Of a stretch of DNA of 64,000 nucleotides, positions 32,366 through 46,143 are shown piece by piece; position 1 is the stretch's first letter, and every line of letters begins with the position of its first letter. Under the pieces are notes generated by a model. It saw only the letters and a program-made list of their open reading frames with translations, searched no databases and had not been told where the DNA came from. A program made the position numbers and the translations under genes. The DNA is from Pinus tabuliformis (lineage: Eukaryota > Streptophyta > Pinopsida > Pinales > Pinaceae), in the NCBI GenBank assembly GCA_031772625.1, contig CM062813.1:767684720-767748719 (forward strand), in the 5' to 3' direction.

Positions 32366-35300
32366 CATATGAACAGTCAAAGTAGTGCTTCAGCATCCTG
32401 CCATTGACAGGACCTTCATCCAAGTCAGTTTCAGTCAGACTTTTGAGGAAGTAGTGTTGTTACCTTGTACTGCTTGGACAGCAAATGGTCCTTTCCATAA
32501 AGAGTCAAACTTTCCATGTTTCCCTTTCTCTTCTCTTCTTGCATCCCACTTTAAAACTTTGTCCCCTACATTGAAATCTTCTGCTTTGGTTCTTCTATCA
32601 AAGGCCTTTTTCAGTTTCTCTTGTAGTATCTGCACTCTGCTGAAAACTTGTTCTCTAGTTTGCTGTAAACAGATTATCTGATTAATCCTTCTTTGCATGT
32701 CATTTGGCTCTGCTTGGCTTTCTTGCAGAAGTTTCATAACCGGCACTCCTAGTGATGAAGGAAATCTGGCCTCTAATCCATAGACTAACTCATATGGGCT
32801 GGTCCCAATTGATCTTTTAGTTGTTAGTCTGTCTGCCCATAAAGCATTTACTAGTTTCTTATGCCAGTTCTTTTTGTTCTCTTCCAGCACTTTCTTTATG
32901 ATATTTATTAAACTTTTGTTTGATGATTCAGCAAGGCCATTTCCTTGAGGATAGTAAGCTGTAGAATGGCCCAAAGTAATGTGAAATTTATGGCAGAAGT
33001 TCACCATTTTCTTGGATCTGAAGGCAGCAGCATTGTCTGTTATTATCTTGTCCGGACAGCCAAATCTAGCCAGTATATTGTTTTCCAAAAACTGAATGAT
33101 TACTGAATCATTTGCTTGTCTGCATGGGGCAGCTTCAATCCACTTGGTGAAGTAGTCTGTTGCTGTTAAAATCCATCTGTGTTGCCCTGAAGATGAGGGA
33201 TGAATTTCCCCAATGAAATCCAAGCCCCATTGTTGGAAAGGTCTCTCTGTTGCAATGGGCTTCAAAGGAAGTGGCAGCAACTGTCTTTTGCCTTCAAACA
33301 GTTGGCATTTGTGGCATGAGGCTGTAAATTTCTTAACATCAGAGAACATAGTGGGCCAGTAATAACCAGCCCTCAATATCTTGTCCACAGTGGACTTCCA
33401 GTACAAATGTCCACCACAGTCTCCAGCATGGAAATCTTGCATGATATTGTTAGTTTCATTCTCTATTAGACAGTGCAGCAATATACCTTCATGGTTTTTC
33501 CAAAGTAATTTCCATCCATCACACAAAATCTAGATGTTTTCATTTTTAGGAACCTACACTTAGTTCTGGACAGTCCTGGGGAGCACACAGGTTTTGTAAC
33601 ACATAGCAGATATCAGAGTACCAAGGAGATTGTTCAAAGGCTACATTGATCTTTGGAGTCGCCAGCTCTGTTTCACTGTCCAGTTGGTTGATATCTAAGG
33701 CTTGGAAATTTGCTTCTGTCATTAATTTGGCCAAACCTTGCCCTTTTATCAGCTTTGTGGGTTTTATTTCAATGTCAAATTCTAGTATATTGGCAATCCA
33801 TTTTCCTCTCCTGCCCTCTAAGTTTTCTTGGGTGAGAATGTCTTTGACAATAGGACTTGGTACATAAGCCACAACATGGGAGTAAAGGATGTAAATCCTA
33901 AAGTCTTTAATAGCTTTGATCAAAGCATAGGCTTGTTTTTCCATTATTTGATACTTTAGGGGGCATCTCTAAGAGCTCTGCTGAAAAAGGCAATAGGCTT
34001 CTCATTCCCTTGGTCATCTTTCTGTAATAAAACAGCAGCAATAGTATGTTGGGAGGCAAAGGAAAATGATAAAGTCTCTGTCAAACTGAGGATTGGTTAA
34101 CACTGGGGTTTGAGTCAAGGCCAATTTTATACTTTCAAAGGCTTGTTTTGCTTCAACAGTCCATTTGACCTTTGAATCTTTCTTTAGCATATTGTTTAGT
34201 AATCTGATTAATTCTGCTAAATTAGGGATAAACCTTCTTAAAAAGTTGATTTTCCCTAAGAATCCTTGCAACTCCTTGACATTCCTGGATGAGGCATTTG
34301 TAGGATAGCTTGTATCCTATCTGGATCAATTCTTATGCCATCTTTTGAAATAATGTGTCCTAGAAGCTTCCCTTCTTCCAAGCCAAATAATGATTTCTTG
34401 GGGTTTAAGGAAATGCCATATTTCCTGCATGTTATGAAAATCTGTCTCAAATGTTTCAAGTGTTCTTGGTCAGATTTTGAAAAGGGTGTTAGATCATCTA
34501 AGTAAATGACCAAGAAGTCATGAATCTCTTTTGCAAAAGCAATGTCCATTGCTCTTTGAAATGTTGCCCCTGCGTTTTTCAATCCAAAGGGCATTTTCAC
34601 ATACTTGAAAGTTCCCCATGGGGTTGTAAATGCAGTTTTGTCTTGATCATCAGGGTGTACTAGGATTTGATTGAAACCTGAGAATCCATCAAGCAATGAT
34701 ATCCTTGAAGCCCCTACTACTCTTTGAAGAATGTGATCCATTTTGGGTAAAGGGTAGTTATCTTTGAGTGATACTTGATTCAAATTCCTTAAGTCTACAC
34801 AAAGTCTAATCTCACCAGTTTTCTTTCTTGTAGGGACCAAATTTGAAATCCACTCAGAGAACCTGATTGGTGCTATGATACCAGCTTTGAACATTTTATG
34901 TAATTCTTTTTCAATGGAAGGAAGGAGCACAGGATTGATCCTTCTCAATTTCTGTTTGAATGGTTTTTGATTAGGCTTGAGGGGAATGGTATGCTGGATA
35001 ACAGAGGTATCATAGGACTTTAGATCCTCATAACCCCAAGCAAAAACATCTTGAAACTCTTTAAAGAGATCAATATATTTGGGTTTTTGATCAGGGGCAA
35101 AGCAGCAGATAGCTTTATTATTTTAGGCTTGTCAGTGGTACCAATGTTGCATTCTTCAATTGCTGCATCTAATGGCTGCATCTTTGGTTTCCTGGGGACA
35201 TCATTTGAGTCAAAAATGTCCTCTAGTGGGGTAAGGCCTGCTGGAAGGAAATTGTCTTTGAGTTGTATGATTTCATCTTCAGCGTTGCTCATCTCTTCAC

Positions 35301-38269
35301 AGTCAATTTGGTGAATTTGCTGAATGTTTTCATTGTCGAAAATGGTTGGACTCAGTAATTGTTTTGCTGTTCTAGGTGACATTGGGTGAGCAGACTGTTG
35401 AAACTGTATTTGTGATGGACTTGCTCCATCAAGTATTTGTGATTGACTGCTGACTCAAGCATCATGCTCCATCAATATCAATATTTAATCCTGTGAACTC
35501 TTGTTGCAAGGTCAAAAATTGTTTATTTGCATGTCATCCTCAAATACTTGCCATTCTTTGACATTGTTTGGAATAGAGGGTCTGTATTTGACCTCGGCTG
35601 TGAAACAGTTATTGGGTTCTAATGGGAATTTGAAGGTGCTGGCAAACGTTGCCAAGCTGTGTGCATGGAGATTGTGGCCCCTTGAAATTTTTGTGATAAC
35701 AAACTCAGAGAAGGTTCTAATATTTCAATTACAGCAGATCTGTAGGACCTCAATCTTTTGTCATTGGTGACAAAATGTCCTTTCACTTGTTGAATTACTA
35801 GATCAGAGTCTCCCATGATGGAGAGTTTAGGAGCTTGTAGTGATTTTGCTAGCTTTAGGCCCAGCAAGAGAGCTTCATATTCTGCCATGTTGTTAGTGCA
35901 CCTAAAATTCAATCTGTAAGCCCTGCCTTCTGCATAGCCTTTCTCTTTGTTATATATCCACACTCCAGCTCCTGCCCCTAACTTGTTGACTGACCCATCA
36001 AATTCTAGGACCCACAGGATATCTTGCTGAACAGAAGATTTAAAATTCTGTTCATGAGATGGCAATGTGAGCAGGAGTTGGGGTTTCTTCCCCCATTTGT
36101 TTTCTAGGACGGCTTTATCACTTGTTTGACAATCTTTAACAACTAGAGGAGGGTGAATGTGTATTGTTGGGCTGATTGATGTTTGGCAGGTGCTACTTGT
36201 CTGATCAATGTTTTGTTCTTGTATGAGTGCTTCGGTCCTAATGTCATTGTTTGAGAGGCTTGTGCTGTCATTGAAGAGGATGAAGGAGTCTATGTCCGAA
36301 TGGACAGCATATATTGGAAAATTTTGAGGCTTTTCTTCACTACTGACCATATACTTCATGAGTGTTTCCCTATAAAGTCTTTTTGGTTGCCCAAAGACAG
36401 AGATAGTTGCATATGACATGTCTAATTGCAGGGAACCTTGGAGCTTGGCTCCCCATGATCTTGATAACAGCATCCCATATTTGGGTGGGATATCAGCGAC
36501 TACAACATCCATTAGAATGGTTTTGTTGGGAAATTGAACCAGGGACACACATAAATCTTTTATTAGGCCCAAACATTTGACTTGACTAGAATCAAAGGAA
36601 AACAGGTCTTTGTATGGTCTTGTTATATCCAAGTTCAATCTTTCCATGACTGCTTTTGGCATAAGGTTGTGAGAGGCGCCTGAGTCAAACATTGCATTAT
36701 GCAGTATTTTATCATGAACATGCAGGCTGACATAAAACGGTAAAACCCCTGTGACTTCTGATTTTCCATCTACCTCTGGGCCAAACAGTAATTCTGGAGT
36801 GTCATCTAGCACATTTACATCATCTTTGCTATTGGTGAGCTGTAGAGATTTTTTATCTGTTGCTTATATATGTCATGCTTGGCTAGCTCTGAGAGGGGGA
36901 TTGCTATCTTTAACTTGCCAATCTCTGTACCTAGGTCAAAAGGTTTGTCAACTTGGATTTTAGAGTCACGGATAGCAGTCTTTTCTTTGTTCACTAAATC
37001 TTCTTGTTGGATTTCATCTTGATTTCGAAACCTGTCCCTCATACTCATGTCTTGAGGGGTAATGTTCGGTTTTGGGTGGGAGGACGAGGTTGCCATGGGC
37101 TGTTGTAGTGGGGACAGTAGTTCAGTAACCTCCTCAACCACTACTTCTTTTGTAGGCACGTTTGTGTTGTCATTAGGTTCAGTGACCATGGTTTCTTTGG
37201 ACTGTTGTTTCTCCTTTACCTTTTCAGGCTGATTTACATTTACAGTCCTACTCCTTAGTTTGTATTGTTTATGGACTTCATAGACAGCAGTATCATATCC
37301 TTGTTTAAAGTCAAAGGATTCTCCTGATTTAGTTTGGAATGTTTTGCTTTCATCCTCCTCATGGTCTTCTTGTGTTAAGAATACATGGCTTTTACCATCC
37401 AGACCCATTAAGTTAATTTCGGGATCTTCATTGAGCTGATTGGCTGTGGAGGTTTCTGCATAGTTTTCTTGAAAAGGGGGTCTGATATCTTGGTCAGCAC
37501 TTGTTTTTCCTATGTTTGGGTTCTGAGTTCTCCTAAAATTTGGGTTTCTAGGAGGGTTGCTTTGTGATGTCTCCCATGATGATTTTCTTTCAACTGATTC
37601 CACCCTTTCACCCTGTCTCTTCATGCTGTTTAGTATTGCATCCAACTTTTGATCAAAACCTGAGGGCTCTTCTCTGAAGCCAGCCTTCTTTTCCAGCTTT
37701 GCCCTGTTTCTCTTGGCAATTAGGTTGGCCTCTACAGTGACTGCAACTCTTTGAGCTTCTGCAAGGGTTGGGGGATCTCTTTCTTTCAGCTGATAGGCCA
37801 TATCAGAGTCAAAACCGTCAGGGAAGTTATACAGGGCCAAATCAGGAGGGGGCCTTAAGTTCTGGGGGATAGCATTATATACAATGTTAAACCTAGCACA
37901 ATATTCCAAAACTATTTCTTGGGGACCTCTTTTAATAGTGTTATATTCACCGAGTATGTGTAGAGGATCTTTCTTTTTCTCCCATCTGTTGGTAAACTCT
38001 TGGTACAGGACCTCAGGGGTTGCAATGGAATTTGCATTCAGGGATCTAAACCAAGTTCTGACATCCCCAGTTAAGCTTTGAACAAAAATTCTCATCCTGA
38101 CACTGTCATCATCTATTTCATAGGTTTCAAAGTGGTCTTGCATCTTCTTAGCGTACTGGACAGCTGTCAAAGGGCCATGGGAGTCAAAAAATGAGATTTT
38201 GGTTTGATAATCTTGGGGTAGAGCTGGAGCATTAGCTGGTATCTGCAGAGGTGCATACCTGTTGGCCAT
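32366..38269 (-). pseudogene. Gag-Pol, unit 3 (few frameshifts)
   Basis: Near-complete gag-pol with the same domain order. Its value is at the gag/pol junction: the protease and the pre-RT RNase H are in one 397-codon frame (35619-36812), showing Gag-Pol is a single polyprotein. Frame breaks lie near 36850, 35717, 35095, 34289, 33960, 33580, 33508 and 32452, mostly one missing base of a run. The terminal pol codons are altered by loss of one base near 32370. 32110-32365 is non-coding. Confidence 0.8.
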
Positions 38270-38860
38270 GTTTATGGGATTTATGGGGTTGACAGGAATA
38301 AATAGGACAACAGGGATTATAGGTGTGACAGGGTTAATGGTATGGGTAACAAGCGGGGAACTGGTTGAAAGAGTATGTGCAGATGGTGAAGATGGGAGAG
38401 GAGGGCTTTGAGGTGTTGATGATGAACTAGGGGAACTAGGGTGGACCGGAACAGAACTTTGCAGGGGGTGGGGGATGCAGATAGGCTGTTCTGAAATTAT
38501 ATCTGAATCGGCAGGCTTCTCCTGCTTTTGCTGTCTCCTAATGTTCTTTTGAATGATATTTGGATTATCAACAATGATAGGTTGATTAGGGTCAGGGTTT
38601 GCCCTAGTGTGCCTTGGGTTTCTTTTGGGAGCCAGCTTCTAAATATTCTTTTGAATTTGTACAAGAAGTTTATATATGCAAGGACTGGATGAAAATTTTG
38701 GAATGGCTATATATGTTTCAAAGCCAGGATGAAGATTCCCTAATCAGCTCTTCCCTAAAGCTGTTCCTGTGGCACAGAAACAGTCCTAAGGCCTCTTGGC
38801 TAGTTCAGGCTTGATGGTAGCTTTGGAATATAGATAGTAATTGAAAAATCTTTAAGAAGT

Positions 38861-38878
38861 TCCCCAGTGGAGTCGCCA
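38861..38878 (-). promoter_or_regulatory. Primer binding site, tRNA-Arg-like (unit 3)
   Basis: Same 18 bases as in units 1 and 2, four bases from the LTR end at 38883. 38270-38860 carries the open ATG-less gag extension and the leader. Confidence 0.8.
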
Positions 38879-40128
38879 ATTATGTTAACACCCAGGTTGT
38901 TCCCTATGACTCCCAAGGGAATACGGCCGGGGTAACCACTAACCAATCTTTGGATCACTGTTTCTAGCCAAACTGTGATCAGAGAGGGCTCTCTCTTTAT
39001 GATTTGTAACTGTTTATGATAGGGTTTTAGGCTAGCTATTATGCACAGGTTTTGTTTATGTTTTGGTTGAAGAGTTTCGTTTAGGTCTTATGATGTAATT
39101 TTCAAAGAGTCAAATATCATTGGGCAATGGAGTCTGTGGCTGTATAGGTGTCTAGAAACCTTGAGGTGAACCGGTGAAACTTACAGGGCCATTTGGATGC
39201 TTCATACAACGAAATTTTTTTTTATAACACGAACAGGTGAAAAAACCAGTGAAAGCAATTAAGAATTTTCACTAAAGTATTCGAGTATTTCCACCAAACT
39301 AGGTATGAGAAACAGATAGATGCCTCAGGAGCAAAACTTGAATCCCTGGGGATGTCTATCACTGTAAAAGATATAGTTTTAAAGTGCAGCAATTAAGAAT
39401 TACACTTCATTCACTGTATCTGAAGAAAACATGGATAATAGCTCAGATTGAGTTCAGGGTAATCGGTGATTAAATCCTGGAACTATTCTTCTACTTTGCT
39501 ATTAAGTTTAAACATTTAGACAATAAAAGAGAACAAAAGACTCGAAAACATGTAACACAGAGATTTAAGAAAACTTATTGTTTTATGAAACACTCTGGAA
39601 TCCTGCAACATTCACCATTCATCACAACGCGTCAAATACACCAAGCTTCGGAAATTCCATTCTCCCTTTGCATTACTTCTCTGAGAATTTTACAGCAAGT
39701 GAGACTTCCAAAAGGAAAATAACAACAACCCCTGAGCTTCTGCCAGGGGTGAATATATACTTGCGATTTTTACAAAAATATCTGAGTCCTGAGTTATCTC
39801 AGACTTAATATTCTCACCAACTTTGAGATATTATTATCAGAAATTTATTACAGCATTGAATACAAAATAAAGGCGCCTTAATGTTCTGTCAGAAGATATT
39901 TTGGCCTTTGGGATCTGCTGAGTCGGTTGAGATACTTTGATTAAATGCTGGAGAACCCGACTTTATGGCTTGTACGCTGTATTTTGGGTTGTCACCTGTG
40001 ATTGTGACTGCTGCTGTGGTGAGTCAATAGCTCTGCTGAGTTGTTTCAGCATCTGCCTCTTCCTTGTAGATTTTATTCATCAAAATTGTGCCTGCGCATG
40101 ACTGCTCGTGTACTGGAGAAAATTAGCG

Positions 40129-43100
40129 CTACAGGTTCTGGCCTGACAAAATTATCTGTGTCAAATTCCTCCATACTTCCTGTGTGGGCAATTGATGATT
40201 TATGATTGCCCCCATAGTCTCATCTGCTTCAGTATACTTAAAGAAATTTGGTGGTGTATCAAACAGATGATCAATTTCATTCATAATAAAAAACAGATTA
40301 TCCACCCTATCATACAGATTCTGCCCTGATGCTGGCCCTGTGTCTGTTGAGGTACTGGGCTGTTTTGCAATCTGTGCTACTGCATGGGCATCAATCCTTT
40401 TGTTGTAATTTTCTAGGGTGAGCAGTCTTCCTACACTGCTTAAAATGCTGGGGAGGCCTCTGTTCTGCAATGCCACAAATCTGTCAGGAACTTGTTGATC
40501 TCGGTCTGCATATCCTGTGTCCTCCTTTCCAGCGTACCAACTAGACTTCTTAGTGTCAGGACTCTTTTAACTACTGAGATTGTTTCAGTCCTGTTAGTAA
40601 TTCCCATGGTAGCTAGTTGAGAGCTAGTTTTGTTATTTAAAACATTGATCATTCTGCTGGCAGCATCTGGCATGTGGCCAAGGCTTGCTCTGGCTCTGTG
40701 TATTTCCTTGTTTGCCTTGGTGATGAGTACTATTTGCTCATCCATAGTCTCAATATACTGCCATTGATTAGTGATGGACCGCCCAATGTTGCCCAGAGGA
40801 CTGCTTTCAATTCTGCTGTTACTTTTTCTAACGCAAGCTCTTTTTCTAGTTCAGCTATTCTCTTTTTTAGAGCTTTTATCTCTCTCTCCTTTGCTGCTTC
40901 ATTCTGCTTGCTTTTGTCAAATTTTTCATTCACCTTGGCCAAAGATTTCTTGACTTCATCAAGCTCTTTCATTTGAGATTCAAGAACTTGGATCTCAGCT
41001 TGCAGCTTCTGCATATCCAGACTGGGAGTCTGTCCTGGTGTTGGTGTAGTTGTTGCTGTAGATGGTGCTGTAGTTCCCGTTTGCTGAGGAGGAGGAGTAG
41101 TTGTTGGAGGGACTTCCTCAAGATTAATTATCACAGGAGGAGGCTGGGAGGGTTGGCCCTCTTCTCTTTGCTTCATTGCTGTTTGTAGTGCTGCCTTTGC
41201 AGCTTCTGATTGTCCTAGCTGGTCTTGAGTTCGAACCAGCTCCTTGTACAGGGATATCAGTAGGTCTGTAGCATCCTTTTCCTGCCTTTGCTGGGCAACC
41301 TCGTCTGTTTGCGGATGGATGGTAGCTGGGAGCTTGATTTTCTTTCTTAAGGCCGCCATGTCTGCATCCCTTAGCTTCAAGAGTTCTTGGATACCCTTAA
41401 CATCTTTAGGATCATGTCCTATTTCTATAATTACCTCTTCCAAGGACTTGATCCTGTTGTCCTTGGCTTGTGATGATGCTCTCTCCAATTCCAGCTGAGA
41501 TGCTGTGTTATCAAGGCTGCTCTTCAATTTGTAGTTCTCCAATGTCTCATCTGCCAAGGAGGCATACACCATTTCACCAGTTTGTTTATGTAATTCAATC
41601 TTATCCATAGGGTGTATGTCTTTGGCCAGCACCTCCATGTTGGTTCTTAGGTAATCCGAGGTAGTTTGAGGATGCAGCGTTGTAGGCATGAAGTGACTCA
41701 TGATCATCTTGCCTTCACTTACATCAAAGGCAGACATGAGTCTTTGCTGATTGGTAGGAGCCAGGTTCAGCAAATGATTATACAGCTGTACTTTAATAGG
41801 ATCACTCCTCCTCTTAATGTCAATAAATTGCTGTTTGATGCTGGACTGTCCTTCTCTGTGCTGGCTGGAGGAGCTGACCTCTCCTCCTATAGTTCTATCA
41901 TGTTCATGCTGAGATGAACTGGCTGAAACTTCTCCACTGGGTGGGCTCATGCCCATTGCTTGCCTCACTGCTATGTCATCCTCTTGAGAGTCATTTAGTC
42001 TTTGTCTTTTCTCTCCCGATTGATGGATGAAGTCAGGGGAGTCTCTCTATCCCTTTTCCTGGTTAAGTCCTCCTTTTGTGGGGTTTGGAGGACTGAGGTA
42101 TCAACAGTAGTTTCTGCCCTAGGAGGCACTATTGTCTGAGCCTGTTGCTCAGTGGAGCTTGGAGCATCAACCACTTTTTCTTGCTGCAAGGGCTGCTGTT
42201 CACTAAACTGTTCCTCTTCCTGTTGCTGCCCGAGTTCCTGCTGCTCCATCTCTTCTTGCTGTTGTAGCAATGTATCCACTTGTTCTTCTGTCAATGGAGG
42301 TGGCTGTTCCACCTGCTTCCCTTTATCTTTGCTTGCTGTCTGTGGTGCTTTCTCGGCAGTTTGCTGCTGTGCTGTTGATGATGTAGCAGCTGCTCCAAGT
42401 TGCTTTTTGTAGGAGAGGGGCACCTGTCCACAAGTTTCCAAGTCAGCTTCCTTTTGCATATTTCTAGCCTCTCTCTCAACTAACTCTTCATTAGTAATTT
42501 CCTCCTCTAGGGTACCCTCTTCCCAATTTGATGCGTTGGCATACTGTTCAATCTCGGGTTGTCTCTTGTGTGCATATCTACCCAATTTGTATCTAATCCT
42601 CCTGAGGGAGATAGCATGATTGGGGTCATAGGGTATCCATTCAAAGCTGGTTTGCAGTCTGAGGCCTTCCAGGATAGTGTTTGCCTCTTTCCATCCCTCT
42701 TCTTTTCTGTTATATAGGAAAGGACCCAGCTGGTTCCTTACCTTCAACTGTGACTTCTTGTTGTTGCTCTGAAAATGAAGATAGTCTGAGTTCCCAAACT
42801 GTCTGAAATATTCCAAGGCAAAAAGCCTCATGGGGACATACCTTGGCAACCTAAATGGGTTCAACTCACAGCCATATATTCTGATGACTGTGTGGTTTTG
42901 GTAGAAGTACCAATTACCAATGCTGTAGGACTTATTCAAATGGAGAATTCTCCTCATGTCATCAGTTAGTCTAGGAGGAGGAGTACCATGCAATACTGTC
43001 ATGACTGGATAGATGAATAAGTCAATGAACTCAGTGTATGTGTAAGGTGATACAGAGGTATGATGAAAAACAGAAGTCCAGAACACAACTGACCTTGGAA

Positions 43101-43896
43101 TTCCCTGGGCATTGAGTGGCTTCAAAGGAACAGAGAAGGTGGCTGGCTGATAGAACAAGAATAGGTGGTATATATATGAAGTATACCTGAATAATCTTTC
43201 CCTCCTCAAGTTCATAAACTGCTCATGGATTTTGTCTGCAATATAGGTTGCATAGTCATAATGTACAGCTGGGGGTTTACCAGGGGAGAATATAGACAGC
43301 ATTGCCATTAGGCTATCATCCACATCCTCCATCCCCCTGAATCCTAGGACATAACTGATTAAATCCACTAACATCCTGCCCAATTCATTCAAATAGTGAT
43401 ACCCAATAGGAGGGGTTCTGACTGATTCAGAGCCTGGTCTTACAAACAACTGATTGATTTTAATGATTTGGTCATTTGACAGCTTGGTCCCTTTGTTTAT
43501 CAACTTCTGCACAAAGAGGGGGGTCAATTGCTTGGCAGTTTGGAAGTGCAGCATTCCATTTATACTCTCTGGGGTAATCTGGAACAGGATTGAGCCTGTG
43601 GGGCTGATGACAGCTCTTTGGTTTGGGTCATAACATTCCTGGCAGCTGTAGATCAGTTCTGGCATAGGATTTACTTGGGGAAGGTTGTAGATGGGCAAAT
43701 TTGAGTCCCAAATTCCCAAGATGTCTGCCCCACTCAGGTGCTGGGCTTTTAACTCATTCATCATCTGGATATTGTATTTGGTTCCCATAGGGAACCAGTC
43801 CAGCATTTGGTAATCCATGTCTCCCAGGGCTTTCCATGCTAATTCCTGGTGAGGAGCATTGAGGGGCTTGATATTTAGAGCAATAGGAGTCTCCAT
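40129..43896 (-). pseudogene. LTR-encoded coiled-coil ORF, unit 3 (three frameshifts)
   Basis: Almost identical to the intact ORF at 9930-13700. It is open for 633 codons from the ATG (41995-43896), then broken by CCCC to CCC near 42016, CCCC to CCC near 40794 and CC to C near 40484. All three are homopolymer losses, so it may be intact in the real genome. Substitutions are few and scattered. Confidence 0.8.
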
Positions 43897-44510
43897 AGTT
43901 CTTCAAAGTGCAACAATTGTAGGTGGATAGCTAAAAATGGTAGCAACACAGAATGGAGGTGATTCTCTGTAAAAACAGTTTGTATTTTGGATACCAGAGG
44001 GGAATTTACTCAACAGCAATTGAAATACTGTTTGTTTTTAGGAGCAGAGCTTCTCTAAGGTCTGACTGTCCCCTTCCAGCGGGTGAATTGTATTTACCAA
44101 GAAATCTGCCGGGAAATGCAGAGGGACAGTGGTTTTGAGCGAAATCACAAGTATTAAGGCTCGGCCGGTGCTTGTTGGACTTCACAGTTACAATGGTGGA
44201 CGTGCAGAGGGAAATGGGCGGTGCAAATGTAGTTTTAAGGTGTCTTTAGCCTTCTGAACAACTTAAATTTCAATTACAGTCGTATGGAGGGCAGGACAAT
44301 GGTAAATACCTGTTAATTGACGAACAGAGGTCGCGCAGGTGTGCACGGTTGCTGCTGAGGAGGTCGCCCGGGTTAATTCAACAGGTTGGCGGAAATTCGA
44401 ACGTAAACGGTAATGCAGAGAGAACAACAGCGACAGGAGTGAAAATAGGAAAAAACACGGTTTTTTGGGTAAATATGGACCTTTTTTACCATTTTGGCGC
44501 TTTTTAGTGA

Positions 44511-44579
44511 TGACGTCAGCATGCCGTCATTGGTGGGCCAAGGTGAGGTGACGTCAGCTGACGTCATCGGGTGACGTGG
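44511..44579. promoter_or_regulatory. TGACGTCA cluster with one mutated site (LTR 38883-46143)
   Basis: TGACGTCA at 44511-44518, 44549-44556 and 44559-44566, and TGACGTGG at 44572-44579. The second octamer reads TGCCGTCA (44522-44529), a single substitution. Confidence 0.45.
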
Positions 44580-46143
44580 CGGTAGACTATTGGTCCAAAG
44601 GGGCGATGAGGTGGCAGCCATGTCAGCGGCCAGGTGGACGAATAGCAGGGGCAAGTACGAGCGGAGGTGACGTGGCGATGCGCTGGCGGAAAACAGGTGG
44701 CGGTTAGGACCGTAGCGGTTACGGTTAAGGCTAACCACTACGGTTTCTCGGGGCGGTTTGGGTACGGCGCCGAAGTTGTCAGGCCCGGCTCCGAGATACC
44801 TTAGCGTTTGACGCGTGGAGAGGTACTGACGTGACGCAACGTCACCTTCTCGGGCGGTAAAGGACGGCAGTGGGGGCCGCTCCGATATTGCTGTGGGTCG
44901 TCGGATCTCAGAGACTTGATCCGACGGTGGGCGGAGTGCGGAGATGCTCGGGTTGTATGAGGGCGGAAAACTTTGGGTAGAGGGTTTTTCGTTGGTTTTT
45001 CATTGGTTTTTCATTGGTTTTTCACTGTTTATTATTTAAAACAAACAATGCGCTAACCTTTGGAAATGCGCCAGAGGCGGGTTTTTTGGCTTTGGTAACT
45101 TTTGCAAAGGATTTAAAGGCGGAAGAGGGTTTTATAAGGGTTTTCCAATGCAAATGGTGGTTTTAAGGAGCAATTTGACTTGCAGCAAGGGGGAATGGGA
45201 TGGAACAGGTTCACCAAAGTGACCAGATGTCATTTTGGTCCCTTTTGAAGAATATAGGGCTATAATGCCAAGGGGAAGGAGTATTTATAAGATTTGGGGC
45301 TTTATACACCATAGTGTTAGTATTATTAGGGGAAGGGGTAAAATAGGGGAGCTATATAGTAGAATTAGAGGTTAATATGAATGAAGGGAGCAAATGAAGG
45401 GGATTTTACTGAGTTTATCTGAAATTGACTTGGTTTTGAGAGTAGATCAAAATGAAAAGATCTTAGACAAGAAATGTGGATTCTGAATGAACTAGAACCA
45501 CCATAAAACCATGATCTCTCTTCATAAATCTCAGTAAAAAAAAGGGAGTGTTAGTAATGGAATAGAGGGGAAGAGGGAAGTTAGTCATGCTCCTTGCTGT
45601 AATATGATGGGATTAACCACTTTGTTCATTGATAGATTTTGCCTTGGCAAAACACCTCTTGACATATGTGTAATGGTGAAAATACCCTTTCTGCAACCAC
45701 AACTGCCTACCCAGCTATTTTCCTAGCATTTTTTGTTTCTCCATAGAGGGTGCATTTGGACTTGCAAACCCTTACTTGCCTTTTCTTTTCTTTGGCTTTT
45801 TCTTTATTCTTTACTATCTACTTCTACCCTTATTTCTTCCAAGGTCCCAGATTAAGCTGTTGGGAACCTTTACTCCTCTACCTAAACTACTTGTCTGCCA
45901 AGATTAAGCAGTTTGGACAGACTTCTTTCTCTATTCTATAACTCAAAATTGAAACATGGCATGATCCAGATTAGACTGTTGAATCATCCACAAAATTGAA
46001 ATAAGGTCCTCAATACTTGAAACACTTTACCCACCTCTTGTTCTCTAGGAAATATGGGATCTTTGTAATACCAAAGCAGAGCATATTTGGACTTTCTTTG
46101 GCCAATCATGAAATATGAAACCTATTAGTATAGGTATCCAACA

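Larger units (their letters stand above)
1..46143 (-). mobile_element. Tandem array of a giant-LTR Ty3/gypsy (Tat-like) retrotransposon
   Basis: The same ~14.05 kb unit recurs head to tail: matching landmarks lie at 1, 14056, 30242 and 44252. In the sense (minus) direction the order is LTR, PBS, gag-protease, pre-RT RNase H, RT, degenerate RNase H, integrase, next LTR, so neighbouring units share LTRs. The right-hand (5') end is sharp at 46143: copies that continue into pol diverge there, and the sense sequence begins TGTTGGATACC. The other LTR end (sense ...TGTTAACA) is fixed by a PBS four bases away at 8676, 24885 and 38878. The left end lies outside the window. Integrase order after RT makes this Ty3/gypsy; the extra RNase H points to the Tat lineage. 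A 100-N gap interrupts the array. Confidence 0.85.
38883..46143 (-). repeat. Giant LTR, complete copy (7261 bp), 5' end of the array
   Basis: The outermost 5' LTR. The sense start at 46143 abuts unrelated sequence beginning ATAAC, so that pentamer is the predicted target duplication. By variants in its first kilobase it pairs with the partial LTR at 1-1883. It contains ORF copy 40129-43896. Confidence 0.75.
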
